From Streptomyces sp. MH60 (GTDB lineage Bacteria > Actinomycetota > Actinomycetes > Streptomycetales > Streptomycetaceae), in the NCBI RefSeq assembly GCF_002939385.1, contig NZ_MULI01000004.1:124001-188000 (forward strand): a stretch of 64,000 bases of DNA. The letters are read 5' to 3'. The notes below the pieces were generated by a model. The model was given only the letters and a program-made list of their open reading frames with translations, searched no databases and had not been told where the DNA came from. Shown piece after piece: positions 57,334-64,000 of this stretch (the first letter of the stretch is position 1; each line of letters opens with the position of its first letter). The position numbers and the translations under genes were made by a program.

Positions 57334-58356
57334 TCAGAGCTTGACGATCATCTTTCCGGTGTTGTCGCCGCGCAGGACCCCGAGGAACGCCTCCAGGTTG
57401 TTCTCGATGCCCTCGACGACCGTCTCGCGGTACTTCAGCTCGCCGGAGCTGACCCAGGGGCCGACCTCCTCGACGAACTGCGGCTGGAGGTCGTAGTGGT
57501 CGCCGACCAGGAAGCCCTCGATGCGGCCGCGGGTCTGGATGAGGCGGGCGAGGTTCTTCGGGCCGGGCGCGGGCTCGGTGTTGTTGTAGACGGAGATCGC
57601 GCCGCAGATGGCGATGCGGCCGTTCAGGTTGAGGGAGCCGATGGCCGCCTCCAGGTGGTCGCCGCCCACGTTGTCGAAGTAGACGTCGACGCCGTCCGGG
57701 GCGGCGGCCCGCAGCTGCTCGCTCACCGCGCCCTTCTTGTAGTTGAAGGCGGCGTCGAAGCCGTACTCGTCGAGGAGCAGCTTGACCTTCTCGTCCGAGC
57801 CGGCCGAGCCGATCACCCGCGAGGCGCCCTTGAGCTTGGCGAGCTGCCCCACCTGGCTGCCGACGGCACCCGCGGCGCCCGAGACGAAGACGGAGTCGCC
57901 CTCCTTGAAGGAGGCCGTGCGCAGCAGACCGGCGTAGGCGGTGAGCCCCGTCATGCCGAGCACGCCCAGGTACGTCGACAGCGGCGCCGCGTCCGGGTCC
58001 ACCTTGACGGCGTTCTTCGCGTCCACGGCGGCGTACTCGCGCCAGCCGAAGAAGTGCAGCACGTGGTCGCCGACGGCGATGCCCTCGGCGTTCGAGGCGA
58101 CGACCTCGCCGACCGCGCCGCCCAGCATGGGCTTGCCCAGCTCGTAGGGGGCGGCGTAGGACTTGGCGGCACTCATGCGCCCGCGCATGTACGGGTCGAC
58201 GGAGACGTACAGGTTGCGCACCAGCACCTGCCCGTCGCCCGGGGTGGGGACCTCCGCCTCGACCAGCGCGAAGTCCTCGGGCTTGGGCCAGCCGACCGGG
58301 CGGGTGACCAGGTGCCATTCGCGGTTGGCGGCGGGGAGGGCGGGGGAGTCGGTCAT
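57334..58356 (-). CDS. NADP-dependent medium-chain oxidoreductase (PTGR/curcumin reductase-like)
   Basis: A 340-aa MDR enzyme without zinc ligands. GAAGAVGSQVGQLAKLKG is the Rossmann glycine motif; the N-terminal SVDPYMRGRM and the C-terminal GRIEGFLVGDHYD match leukotriene-B4 dehydrogenase/curcumin reductase types that saturate alpha,beta-unsaturated carbonyls. AGGAAAGG precedes ATG 58356. Divergent from a MarR gene, which probably represses it through the dyads at 58401-58441. Confidence 0.93.
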   Translation of the reverse strand: MTDSPALPAANREWHLVTRPVGWPKPEDFALVEAEVPTPGDGQVLVRNLYVSVDPYMRGRMSAAKSYAAPYELGKPMLGGAVGEVVASNAEGIAVGDHVLHFFGWREYAAVDAKNAVKVDPDAAPLSTYLGVLGMTGLTAYAGLLRTASFKEGDSVFVSGAAGAVGSQVGQLAKLKGASRVIGSAGSDEKVKLLLDEYGFDAAFNYKKGAVSEQLRAAAPDGVDVYFDNVGGDHLEAAIGSLNLNGRIAICGAISVYNNTEPAPGPKNLARLIQTRGRIEGFLVGDHYDLQPQFVEEVGPWVSSGELKYRETVVEGIENNLEAFLGVLRGDNTGKMIVKL

Positions 58357-58400
58357 GGGGCACCTTTCCTGGGGCTTGCTCGGGGTTTGCCTGCCGAGAA

Positions 58401-58441
58401 TGTTTCATGCTCTGAAACAACCATGCGACTGAACATTTCAG
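58401..58441. promoter_or_regulatory. Candidate MarR operators in the divergent MDR/marR region
   Basis: TGTTTCA-TGCTC-TGAAACA (58401-58419) has perfect 7-bp arms, and CTGAA-CAT-TTCAG (58429-58441) is a second perfect dyad sharing the TGAA/TTCA core. Both sit between the oxidoreductase start and the marR start (58472), where a MarR dimer would control both promoters. TACCCT, 7 nt before ATG 58472, is the likely -10 for marR. Confidence 0.7.
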
Positions 58442-58471
58442 GTTGTCAAACAAATGGGTACCCTGGATTCC

Positions 58472-58927
58472 ATGGCCACACCACGCGACACCACGCGCCG
58501 ACCCGACGCTCTCACCCTCGAAGTCGTCGAGCTGATCGGCGAGGTCGTGGCCCGCTTCCACGCGGACTACGAGGAGGCGGCGGCGGAGCGCGCCCTGACC
58601 GGGGCGCAGGCCAAGCTGCTGAGCCTGCTGTCGCTGGAGCCGCTGCCGATGCGGAAGCTGGCCCAGAAGCTGAAGTGCGAGCCGTCGAACGTCACGGGGA
58701 TCGTGGACCGGCTGGAGGCGCGCGGGCTGGTCGAGCGGCGGCCCGACCCCGGCGACCGGCGGGTGAAGGTCGCGGCGGCGACGGAGGAGGGCCGCCGGGT
58801 GGCCCGGGGCCTGCGGGAGTCGCTCCGCTTCGCCCGGGAGCCGCTGGCGGGACTGTCGGAGGCGGAGCGGGTGGCGCTGCGGGACGCGCTGCGGTTGATG
58901 GTCGGGGAGGGCTCGCCAGAGAGCTGA
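58472..58927 (+). CDS. MarR-family transcriptional regulator
   Basis: A 151-aa protein. ATG 58472 is preferred over ATG 58454 because it lies 7 nt after TACCCT. The winged helix is LSLEPLPMRKLAQKLKCEPSNVTGIVDRLEARGLVERRPDPGDRRVKVAAATEEGRRV, with the MarR wing D/R..DRR. Divergent from the MDR reductase, its likely target together with itself. The ligand is probably a reactive carbonyl, quinone or phenolic. Confidence 0.93.
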   Translation: MATPRDTTRRPDALTLEVVELIGEVVARFHADYEEAAAERALTGAQAKLLSLLSLEPLPMRKLAQKLKCEPSNVTGIVDRLEARGLVERRPDPGDRRVKVAAATEEGRRVARGLRESLRFAREPLAGLSEAERVALRDALRLMVGEGSPES

Positions 58928-58930
58928 CCG

Positions 58931-59692
58931 TCAGCCGGATTCGAACTCGTACTGCAACTCGTAGAGGTGCCCCGCCTTCACCAGGACCGTCACCTCGACC
59001 GGACCGCCCCCGTCACCGTGGACGACCCGGAGGGTGCGCAGGACCGGCGTGCTGCTGGTGAGGTGGAGTGCCTGGTACTGCTCCTGGGTCGGAATCCGCG
59101 CGGAGACTCGATCCACGCTGCGGCGCGCGGGGTGCCCCAGTTCCGCCAGCAGCGCGGGCGCACCACCTTTGATCCGACGCCGCTCCATGAGTGGCGTGTC
59201 CCGGACGAGGGCCAACGGGTAGTAGCAGTCGACCAGTTCGGCGGGCTCGTCGTCGATCAGGAGAGTCTGACTGCGCAGAAGTGCCGTGCCGTTCGCGGGG
59301 AGGCCGAAGGCCGAACGCACGTCGGCGGGTGGGCAGACCTCCGCGACGTCACGGAGGACGCTACGGGCGCGGGTGCCGTGCCTGGCGGCCTCCGTGAGCC
59401 AGAGGTCCGCTGTCGTGAGTGCGGCCGGTGAGACCGTACGCTGCCGGTGCTCGCGGACGGTGACGGAGGCTCCCGCCCTGCCGACCACGAGACCTTCCTC
59501 CTTGAGGAGTTGCAACGCCTTCTGCACCGTGGCGTTCGACGCGTCGAAGCGCTCCTTGAGCCGCGCCGTGGAGGGGAGGCTCGCGCCTGGCGCCAGTTCG
59601 CCACTCATGATGCCGTCGCGCAGGTCGGCGGCGATGCGCTCATGGAGGGAGCGACGGTCGACGCCTTCCGTTTCCGCCTGGGGCACGGTCAT
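58931..59692 (-). CDS. GntR/HutC-family regulator with UTRA domain
   Basis: A 253-aa protein. Winged helix at ~15-80: LHERIAADLRDGIMSGELAPGASLPSTARLKERFDASNATVQKALQLLKEEGLV. The UTRA ligand domain (~95-250) includes DEPAELVDCYYPLALV and GHPARRSVDRVSARIPT. Its ATG overlaps the stop of the upstream UTRA-only gene by ATGA, so both are made together. Similar GntR-type regulators occur in integrative elements of Streptomyces, but no other element gene is present here. Confidence 0.9.
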   Translation of the reverse strand: MTVPQAETEGVDRRSLHERIAADLRDGIMSGELAPGASLPSTARLKERFDASNATVQKALQLLKEEGLVVGRAGASVTVREHRQRTVSPAALTTADLWLTEAARHGTRARSVLRDVAEVCPPADVRSAFGLPANGTALLRSQTLLIDDEPAELVDCYYPLALVRDTPLMERRRIKGGAPALLAELGHPARRSVDRVSARIPTQEQYQALHLTSSTPVLRTLRVVHGDGGGPVEVTVLVKAGHLYELQYEFESG

Positions 59693-60231
59693 CCGACCTC
59701 GATCTCGTAGCGCAGCCTCTGCCGCAGGGCAGGCATCACCATACGATCCACCTGGATCGGGTGGTCGTCGCGGTCGAGCGTCACTCGGGTGAGCCGCAGC
59801 ACCGGCTCATCGGGCGCGGTCTCCAGGGTCCGGCACTCTTCCTCGTCCGGCATCGTGGCCGTCACGTCCTCGCGGACCAGGACGCCGATGTGGCCGAGTT
59901 CGGCGAGCAAGGTGACGGCACCACCGCGGATCTTGGCGGTGCGCGCCAGGGCGGTGCCCTGGGCGACGGCCAGCGGGTAGTACGTGTCGGTCAGCTCGTT
60001 CGGCGTCTCGTCGAGGAGGATCAGGCGCCGACGCACGACGACCGGTTCCCCCTCTGCGATGCCGAACAGTTTCGCCACCTCGACGGGCGCGGCCACCTCG
60101 CCGGCATGCAGGATGCGCTGGGTTCCCCGGCGGCCCTGCGCCTCGGCCTCCGCGCTCCAGGCGTCGCCGTGACCCTTCTCCTGCGGCGTCAGATACGGAA
60201 GGGACGTGCTGACCCAACTGCTCGCACTCAT
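59689..60231 (-). CDS. UTRA-domain protein lacking the GntR DNA-binding domain
   Basis: A 180-aa protein. ATG 60231 chosen; AAGGAGGGCC lies upstream. It has a UTRA domain (VVVRRRLILLDETPNELTDTYYPLAVAQGTALA; LLAELGHIGVLVREDVTATMPDEEE) and a short N-terminal segment (WVSTSLPYLTPQEKGHGDAW) but no winged helix. It is clearly paralogous to the UTRA of the next gene, with which it overlaps. It could form mixed dimers or sense a ligand and act as a modulator; this is inferred. Confidence 0.85.
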   Translation of the reverse strand: MSASSWVSTSLPYLTPQEKGHGDAWSAEAEAQGRRGTQRILHAGEVAAPVEVAKLFGIAEGEPVVVRRRLILLDETPNELTDTYYPLAVAQGTALARTAKIRGGAVTLLAELGHIGVLVREDVTATMPDEEECRTLETAPDEPVLRLTRVTLDRDDHPIQVDRMVMPALRQRLRYEIEVG

Positions 60232-60387
60232 GAGGCCCTCCTTGCGGCCGACGCTACGCCCATCGGGGGCCAACGTTAGGCGACTTCGCCCGGGTGTTCT
60301 TCATCATCCTGCCACCTAGCCACCTTTCACGAAAAGCGATAAGGTAGCCATTCGTCGGACACCCCCAACTCCGTGAGGTGGCCTCTC

Positions 60388-60810
60388 GTGTCCTTTTCGC
60401 GACGCCGTCGGTTCCCACGCTCGCGCGCCTCGGTGCGCGACGCCCGTGCCTTCGTTCGTCAGGTTCTGACGGGCTGGGGTCGCACCGATCGACTGGACGA
60501 CATAACGCTCTGCGTTTCGGAGTTGGCCACCAACGCGCTCCTCCACGGAGCGCCGCCCGGCAGGGAGTACTGCGTGAGCCTCACGCTGGACGGCTCGGTG
60601 ATCCGCCTCGCGGTGCGGGACAGCGGCGACCGGCAACTCGACATCGACGTCCGGGAGGCCCACCCGGAGGCATGTTCTGGGCGCGGCTTACGGCTTGCCC
60701 GGGAGGTTGCCGACGACATGGGGGTCACCCAGGAAGTTGTCGGCAAGACCGTTTGGGTGGTTTTCAAAGGCGTGTCGTCGAGCGAGGGTACTGGGGAGAT
60801 CGCCTACTGA
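60388..60810 (+). CDS. HATPase-type (anti-sigma-like) ATP-binding protein
   Basis: A 140-aa protein. GTG 60388 is preferred, with GAGGTGG 7 nt upstream; GTG 60373 would add five residues. It shows the GHKL N box (CVSELATNALLHG), G1 box (LAVRDSGD) and G2 (SGRGLRLAREVADD). Such RsbW/SpoIIAB-like single-domain ATPases are very numerous in Streptomyces as anti-sigma factors or partners of regulators. The first ~25 residues are very Arg-rich. Divergent from the UTRA pair. Confidence 0.85.
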   Translation: MSFSRRRRFPRSRASVRDARAFVRQVLTGWGRTDRLDDITLCVSELATNALLHGAPPGREYCVSLTLDGSVIRLAVRDSGDRQLDIDVREAHPEACSGRGLRLAREVADDMGVTQEVVGKTVWVVFKGVSSSEGTGEIAY

Positions 60811-61277
60811 CGCTCTGCCCCCGCGGGCGTGCAATTCCGCAGTCGTCGCGCCCACGCAGGACAAAGCCTCGTCCAGCGGCCTCGGGAAAGCAGCATCGGG
60901 CACCGGCCAGGGCCGCCAGCGCGGAGGCACACCGGGACGACCGGGCGTTGGTACCAGTAACTTCGGTGACCAGGTCCAGGTGACTGGCTTACCCGAAGCC
61001 TCACCGCCCGCCAATGACAACCAGTGCCGCATCAGACCACGTTCGCGGTGCGGCGCCGCTGGAAACCCGTCGAAAAAGTCCGCCGGGCGTCTCCGGGGGC
61101 GGGCCTCGGCTTCCCTCGTAGGGGCGCTTGGGCGGACGCGGGGACGGGGCCTGGAGTGGGTACATCCCGATCTCCTCCCGGGCTGGCAGCAGCCCACTCC
61201 ATGCCTGGCGAAATGCCACCTGACCTGGCCTTTTATTGCCCTCACTCCTATGATCGCACTCGTCGAAGGGGGGCCGG
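60811..61277. other. 467-bp gene-free region before the methyltransferase
   Basis: No frame here has convincing coding bias on either strand. GGAGTGGG near 61151 and CCCACTCC near 61195 could form a long-range stem. TATGAT (61249-61254) is a plausible -10 box for the methyltransferase, with no strong -35. Composition is slightly less GC-rich near 61230-61260 (TTTTATTG). Confidence 0.5.
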
Positions 61278-62069
61278 GTGGACCGGACCGTACGCACCGT
61301 CGAAGATGTTCTCGCGCTCTTGGATGGGCTGTTCGCATCTGAATCCGAGGCTGGCCGCTTGGCGACCGGTGACGGCAAGGACTTCTGGGATCGCTTCTAT
61401 GCCGACCGGTCACAGCCGATCCCTTTCTTCGTATCGAAGCCCGACGAGAACCTGGCCGCCTATCTCGACCAGGGCCTGATCGCTCCCGGTCGGGCCCTGG
61501 ACCTGGGCTGCGGGGCGGGCCGCAATGCTCTGTTCCTCGCCTCGCGCGGCTTCGAGGTGGACGCGGTCGACCTCTCCCCGGTGGCCGTCGCGTGGGGCGA
61601 GGACCGGGCTCGCGAGGTTGGCGTCGATGTCCGCCTCCTCTGCGGTGACGCTTTCGCTCTCTCCGCAACCGAACTGAGCGGCCCGTACGACCTGGTCGTC
61701 GACTCAGGATGCTTCCACCACTTGCCACCGCACCGCCGGGTCAGCTACTTGCGTCTCCTCGACCGCGTCTTGACCCCCGGCGGCCATCTCGCCCTCACCA
61801 GCTTCGCTGCCGGCGAGGGAGGAATGGGTTCGGAACTCGCCGACGCGGACCTCTACCGTGAGCGCAAGTTGCAGGGCGGCCTCGCTTACACACCCGAATC
61901 GCTGCGTTGGATCTTCTCTGACCTGGTGGAGGTCGAGCTGCGCCGCATGCGGGAGGAGCCGCCCCATTCAACACTCTTCGGTGTGACGTTCCTGTGGACC
62001 GCGTTGTTCCGTCGGGATGCAGCCTCTGCCCCATCAGGCGACATTCGCCCTGTTCACGACCTCGCGTAG
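61278..62069 (+). CDS. Class I SAM-dependent methyltransferase
   Basis: A 263-aa protein from GTG 61278 with AAGGGGGG upstream. Motif I is ALDLGCGAGRNALFLA; then VDAVDLSPVAVAWG (acidic motif II), PYDLVVDSGCFHHLPP (motif IV/post-II) and LTPGGHLALTSF (motif III). The N-terminal FWDRFYADRSQPIPFFVSKPDENL resembles tellurite/thiopurine-like and TehB-type small-molecule methyltransferases. Substrate unknown. Located in the more accessory-looking 58.9-62.7 kb segment. Confidence 0.9.
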   Translation: MDRTVRTVEDVLALLDGLFASESEAGRLATGDGKDFWDRFYADRSQPIPFFVSKPDENLAAYLDQGLIAPGRALDLGCGAGRNALFLASRGFEVDAVDLSPVAVAWGEDRAREVGVDVRLLCGDAFALSATELSGPYDLVVDSGCFHHLPPHRRVSYLRLLDRVLTPGGHLALTSFAAGEGGMGSELADADLYRERKLQGGLAYTPESLRWIFSDLVEVELRRMREEPPHSTLFGVTFLWTALFRRDAASAPSGDIRPVHDLA

Positions 62070-62297
62070 GCACTCGTCCTGGGCATGCTTGTTCTGCCGG
62101 CGAGCGATGCGCAACACCCGTCAGACGAACCATCTCCGGGCCCGCCTCCTCGACGTTCCCCGCGCCACAACTCCTTCGGCTTCTGACGGGGCGGTGCGTG
62201 CTGGATGATGCCGTCGGTCCAGGACGCGTTACCGCTCGTGTGTGCCCCCGTACAGGACGCCGTTGGGTCACGAGCGGGGCAGTGGCACGATGTGTTG

Positions 62298-62723
62298 ATG
62301 GGGATGATCGACAGCGGCACCGAGGCCGTCCAGTACGTACGGTTCCAATCGCCTCACCGGAACAGTCGAGGCCACTTCACCGGTGTTTTCGGGCTCGTCA
62401 ACAATCTGGCCAGGGAGGGGAGGCTCTCGGACGAGCAGGAGGCCTTCCGCCGCCGCGGCAACAGGTGGTACGACGCCGCGTACGCCGACCCCTCGACCGT
62501 TGACCCCCACGTCTACGACGAAGAGATCAACCCCGGCGCGGCGGCTTGGTTCAAGCCCTCGGCCACTCATCTCCTCGCTCGCGTCTCCGGCTATCTGGAG
62601 ATCCTTTCCGCGCACGACGTCGACTGCCGGGCCCTTCGTTCCGCAGATCCGGGACGGGTCATCTACGAGGACGACGTACAGATCGTGGTCGTCCCGCATG
62701 CGCAGGACGCGACTGGCCTCTGA
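62298..62723 (+). CDS. Conserved hypothetical protein
   Basis: A 141-aa protein; ATG 62298 (or ATG 62304, two codons later) begins MGMIDSGTEAVQYVRFQSPHRN. The open frame reaches further upstream but with poor codon bias. The sequence is soluble, with FTGVFGLVNNLAREGRLSDEQEAFRRRGNRWYDAAYADPS and a C-terminal VIYEDDVQIVVVPH strand pair. I recall similar hypotheticals in Streptomyces but no function. It lies 228 bp after the methyltransferase, possibly a separate unit. Confidence 0.75.
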   Translation: MGMIDSGTEAVQYVRFQSPHRNSRGHFTGVFGLVNNLAREGRLSDEQEAFRRRGNRWYDAAYADPSTVDPHVYDEEINPGAAAWFKPSATHLLARVSGYLEILSAHDVDCRALRSADPGRVIYEDDVQIVVVPHAQDATGL

Positions 62724-62752
62724 CGCCGACCTCACGCTGACGACCAGAGCCT

Positions 62753-63469
62753 TTACGTGCACCACCACAGGAAGCGGTCGCAGGTTTCCGTCGGGGTCGG
62801 GTCCGGGGGCTGCGGCGGGGCGGGGGTCGTCGTCGGGGGCGGGTCGTCGTCGGACTCGGGGGACGACGGGTCCGGGTCCGAGGGGCGGGTGGGGTCCGGG
62901 GACGGGGGGCGGGAGGCCGCCGGAGGGGCGGACTCGCTCGCCGTCCCGGACTCAGTCGTCTCCGGGGAGGACGAAGGGGACGCCGACCCCGTTGTCGGCG
63001 CCGATGCGGAGGCGGACGGGGAACCCGAGGTCGGGGTCGTGCGCGAGGGGTCGTCGGCCGGGACCGCCGACGCCTCGCCCACCTCTTTCGTCGCCTCGCC
63101 GTCCGTCGTCTCGCCGCCCGCCGCGGCCGGCTTGTCCGGGGAGTGCGGGGCGTCCATGCCGAGTTCGGCGAGGCTCAGTCCGCCGGCGGCCAGGACGAAG
63201 CCCGCGGCGATGAGCAGGGTCCGGCGGCGGCGCCTGCGGTGTGCGGCGGCCTTGCGGTCACGGCGGCTGGACCGGGCGCCGGGTGGGGCGTCGTCCCCGC
63301 CGTCTTCGGGGTTCTCGTCGGCCGCCGCCTCGTCGTCGAGCCGCGGCGGGGTCTCCTCACCCACCGTCAGGTGAGTGTCGGAGGCGCCGAGTTCCTGGGC
63401 GGGCGTGCCGCACCCCGGGCAGGCGAGGGCGCCGTTGAGGTGCCGTCGGCACGGGTGGCAGTAGTCCAT
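62753..63469 (-). CDS. Zn-ribbon, single-TM, Ser/Pro-rich membrane protein (SCO2400-like)
   Basis: A 238-aa protein. N-terminal MDYCHPCRRHLNGALACPGCG has two CxxC pairs (C4, C7, C17, C20) for one zinc. An acidic cytoplasmic segment, an RRRRRR stretch and one membrane helix (LLIAAGFVLAAGGLSLAELG, ~85-104) follow. The rest is a Ser/Thr/Pro/Asp-rich extracellular stalk ending ETCDRFLWWCT, with a final Cys pair. Same plan as the protein at 11802, without the PG-binding domain. No function known. Confidence 0.82.
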   Translation of the reverse strand: MDYCHPCRRHLNGALACPGCGTPAQELGASDTHLTVGEETPPRLDDEAAADENPEDGGDDAPPGARSSRRDRKAAAHRRRRRRTLLIAAGFVLAAGGLSLAELGMDAPHSPDKPAAAGGETTDGEATKEVGEASAVPADDPSRTTPTSGSPSASASAPTTGSASPSSSPETTESGTASESAPPAASRPPSPDPTRPSDPDPSSPESDDDPPPTTTPAPPQPPDPTPTETCDRFLWWCT

Positions 63470-63597
63470 GACGCGGGAAGGTTAAGTTCCGGGAAGGGTG
63501 CGTTCCTAGAGGCCACTGTGAAGGTTGTGTGGGAAAGCGCGCGAGGCGGCCTCTCCCCCGCTTTCGAAACTGCCGAAACCGTTATGTGTCCGACCCA

Positions 63598-63657
63598 TTG
63601 ACACTCCGAGCACCCCGTCCTTACTGTCACGCCAGCATTTCGAACGAGTGACGAAAT
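63598..63657 (+). promoter_or_regulatory. Promoter and dyad upstream of the enolase-superfamily gene
   Basis: TTGACA (63598-63603), 18 bp, TACTGT (63622-63627) is a good housekeeping-type promoter. ATTTCG-N9-CGAAAT (63637-63657) is a perfect inverted repeat just after the expected transcript start, with TTCGAAC and ATCGAAC repeats inside and after it, fitting a repressor operator. Confidence 0.65.
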
Positions 63658-63683
63658 ATCGAACAGAGCGAAGGGCAGCCGCC

Positions 63684-64000
63684 GTGCGCATCACCGGAAT
63701 CAGCACACACGTGGTCGGGACGCCGTGGCGCAACCTGACCTACGTCCAGGTGCACACCGACGAGGGCATCACCGGAGTCGGCGAGACCCGGATGCTGGGG
63801 CACACCGACGCGCTCCTCGGCTATCTGAAGGAGGCCGAGGCCAACCACATTCTCGGCTCCGACCCGTTCGCTGTCGAGGATCTGGTCCGCCGCCTGAAGT
63901 ACGGCGACTACGGCCGCGCGGGCGAGATCGTGATGTCCGGCATCGCGGTCGTCGAGATGGCCTGCTGGGACATCAAGGGCAAGGCCCTCGGCGTCCCCGT
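63684..64000 (+). CDS. Mandelate racemase/muconate lactonizing enzyme-family protein, N-terminal part
   Basis: The first 105 codons of a gene cut by the window end. Start GTG 63684 with GAAGGGC upstream. MRITGISTHVVGTPWRNLTYVQVHTDEGITGVGET is the typical alpha+beta capping domain of the enolase superfamily, with HILGSDPFAVEDLVRRL and GIAVVEMACWDIKGKALGVPV leading into the barrel. Catalytic residues lie beyond the edge. Probably a sugar acid dehydratase or racemase, controlled by the dyad upstream. Confidence 0.88.
   Translation, partial: MRITGISTHVVGTPWRNLTYVQVHTDEGITGVGETRMLGHTDALLGYLKEAEANHILGSDPFAVEDLVRRLKYGDYGRAGEIVMSGIAVVEMACWDIKGKALGVP

Noticed and set aside
58931..62723. Integrated mobile element (AICE) at the GntR cluster
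   Set aside because: No integrase, replication initiator, transfer gene or attachment-site repeat was found; only an accessory flavour is claimed.

Overview
The window is high-GC actinobacterial chromosome with strong GC3 bias, GTG/TTG starts, frequent leaderless-type promoters and gene families typical of Streptomyces (DUF4429, DUF3145, DUF3052, DUF1992, DUF2277, TerD arrays, FasR-fabD-fabH-acpP-fabF). Gene order around aceE and the fab operon matches the S. coelicolor core region as I remember it, so this is most likely a Streptomyces core segment. No integrase, transposase, CRISPR array or phage gene was seen. The left edge cuts an isochorismatase-like gene and the right edge cuts an enolase-superfamily gene.

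Layout. 1-6587: a membrane protein, a GT87-PAP2 fusion, a ProP-type MFS carrier and an O-methyltransferase. 6601-13731: FHA protein, DUF1992 protein, a paralogous pair of envelope proteins (one with degenerate repeats), a GNAT, an MFS-MarR fusion exporter, a Zn-ribbon/PG-binding membrane protein and a HAD phosphatase. 13890-14712: a GDT1/MneA-type manganese exporter behind a recognisable yybP-ykoY (Mn2+) riboswitch. 14926-18954: secreted HNH nuclease, PhoD-like phosphatase, a DoxX protein preceded by a perfect CebR-type palindrome and an iron-box-like site, and a VTT-domain protein. 19115-23214: DUF2277, a hypothetical, tRNA-Val(UAC), DUF4097 lipoprotein, coiled-coil protein and FmdB zinc ribbon.

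23229-34276 holds a DedA protein and then a Ter (tellurium/stress) locus. A three-gene unit (HpcH/CitE-like lyase, an 834-aa double-phosphoribosyltransferase fusion, HAD phosphatase) lies beside a TerD with a YGYPQ-repeat tail, a TerA-like protein, a DUF475/TerC membrane protein and two tandem TerDs. AhpE-type peroxiredoxin and DUF3052 follow, divergent from aceE (34699-37455). I think this predicted Ter biosynthetic module is the least understood system in the window.

37571-46462 contains exporters, regulators and small enzymes. These include a TetR/MFS divergent pair and a MerR-aldo/keto reductase operon, both with visible operators. 46522-51590 is the fatty-acid synthase locus: fasR, fabD, fabH, acpP, fabF. 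The fabH gene carries an in-frame 42-nt segment that looks like a Streptomyces short palindromic repeat. 51680-58927 has DUF3145, a GDSL lipoprotein, galM-like, a secreted pyroglutamyl-peptidase homologue with Ser in place of the catalytic Cys, an EI24 protein, Ohr, and a divergent MDR reductase/MarR pair.

58931-62723 looks more accessory. A UTRA-only protein is translationally coupled to a full GntR-UTRA regulator, facing a HATPase-type protein, a methyltransferase and a hypothetical. The window ends with a Zn-ribbon/Ser-rich membrane protein and the start of an enolase-superfamily enzyme with a good promoter.
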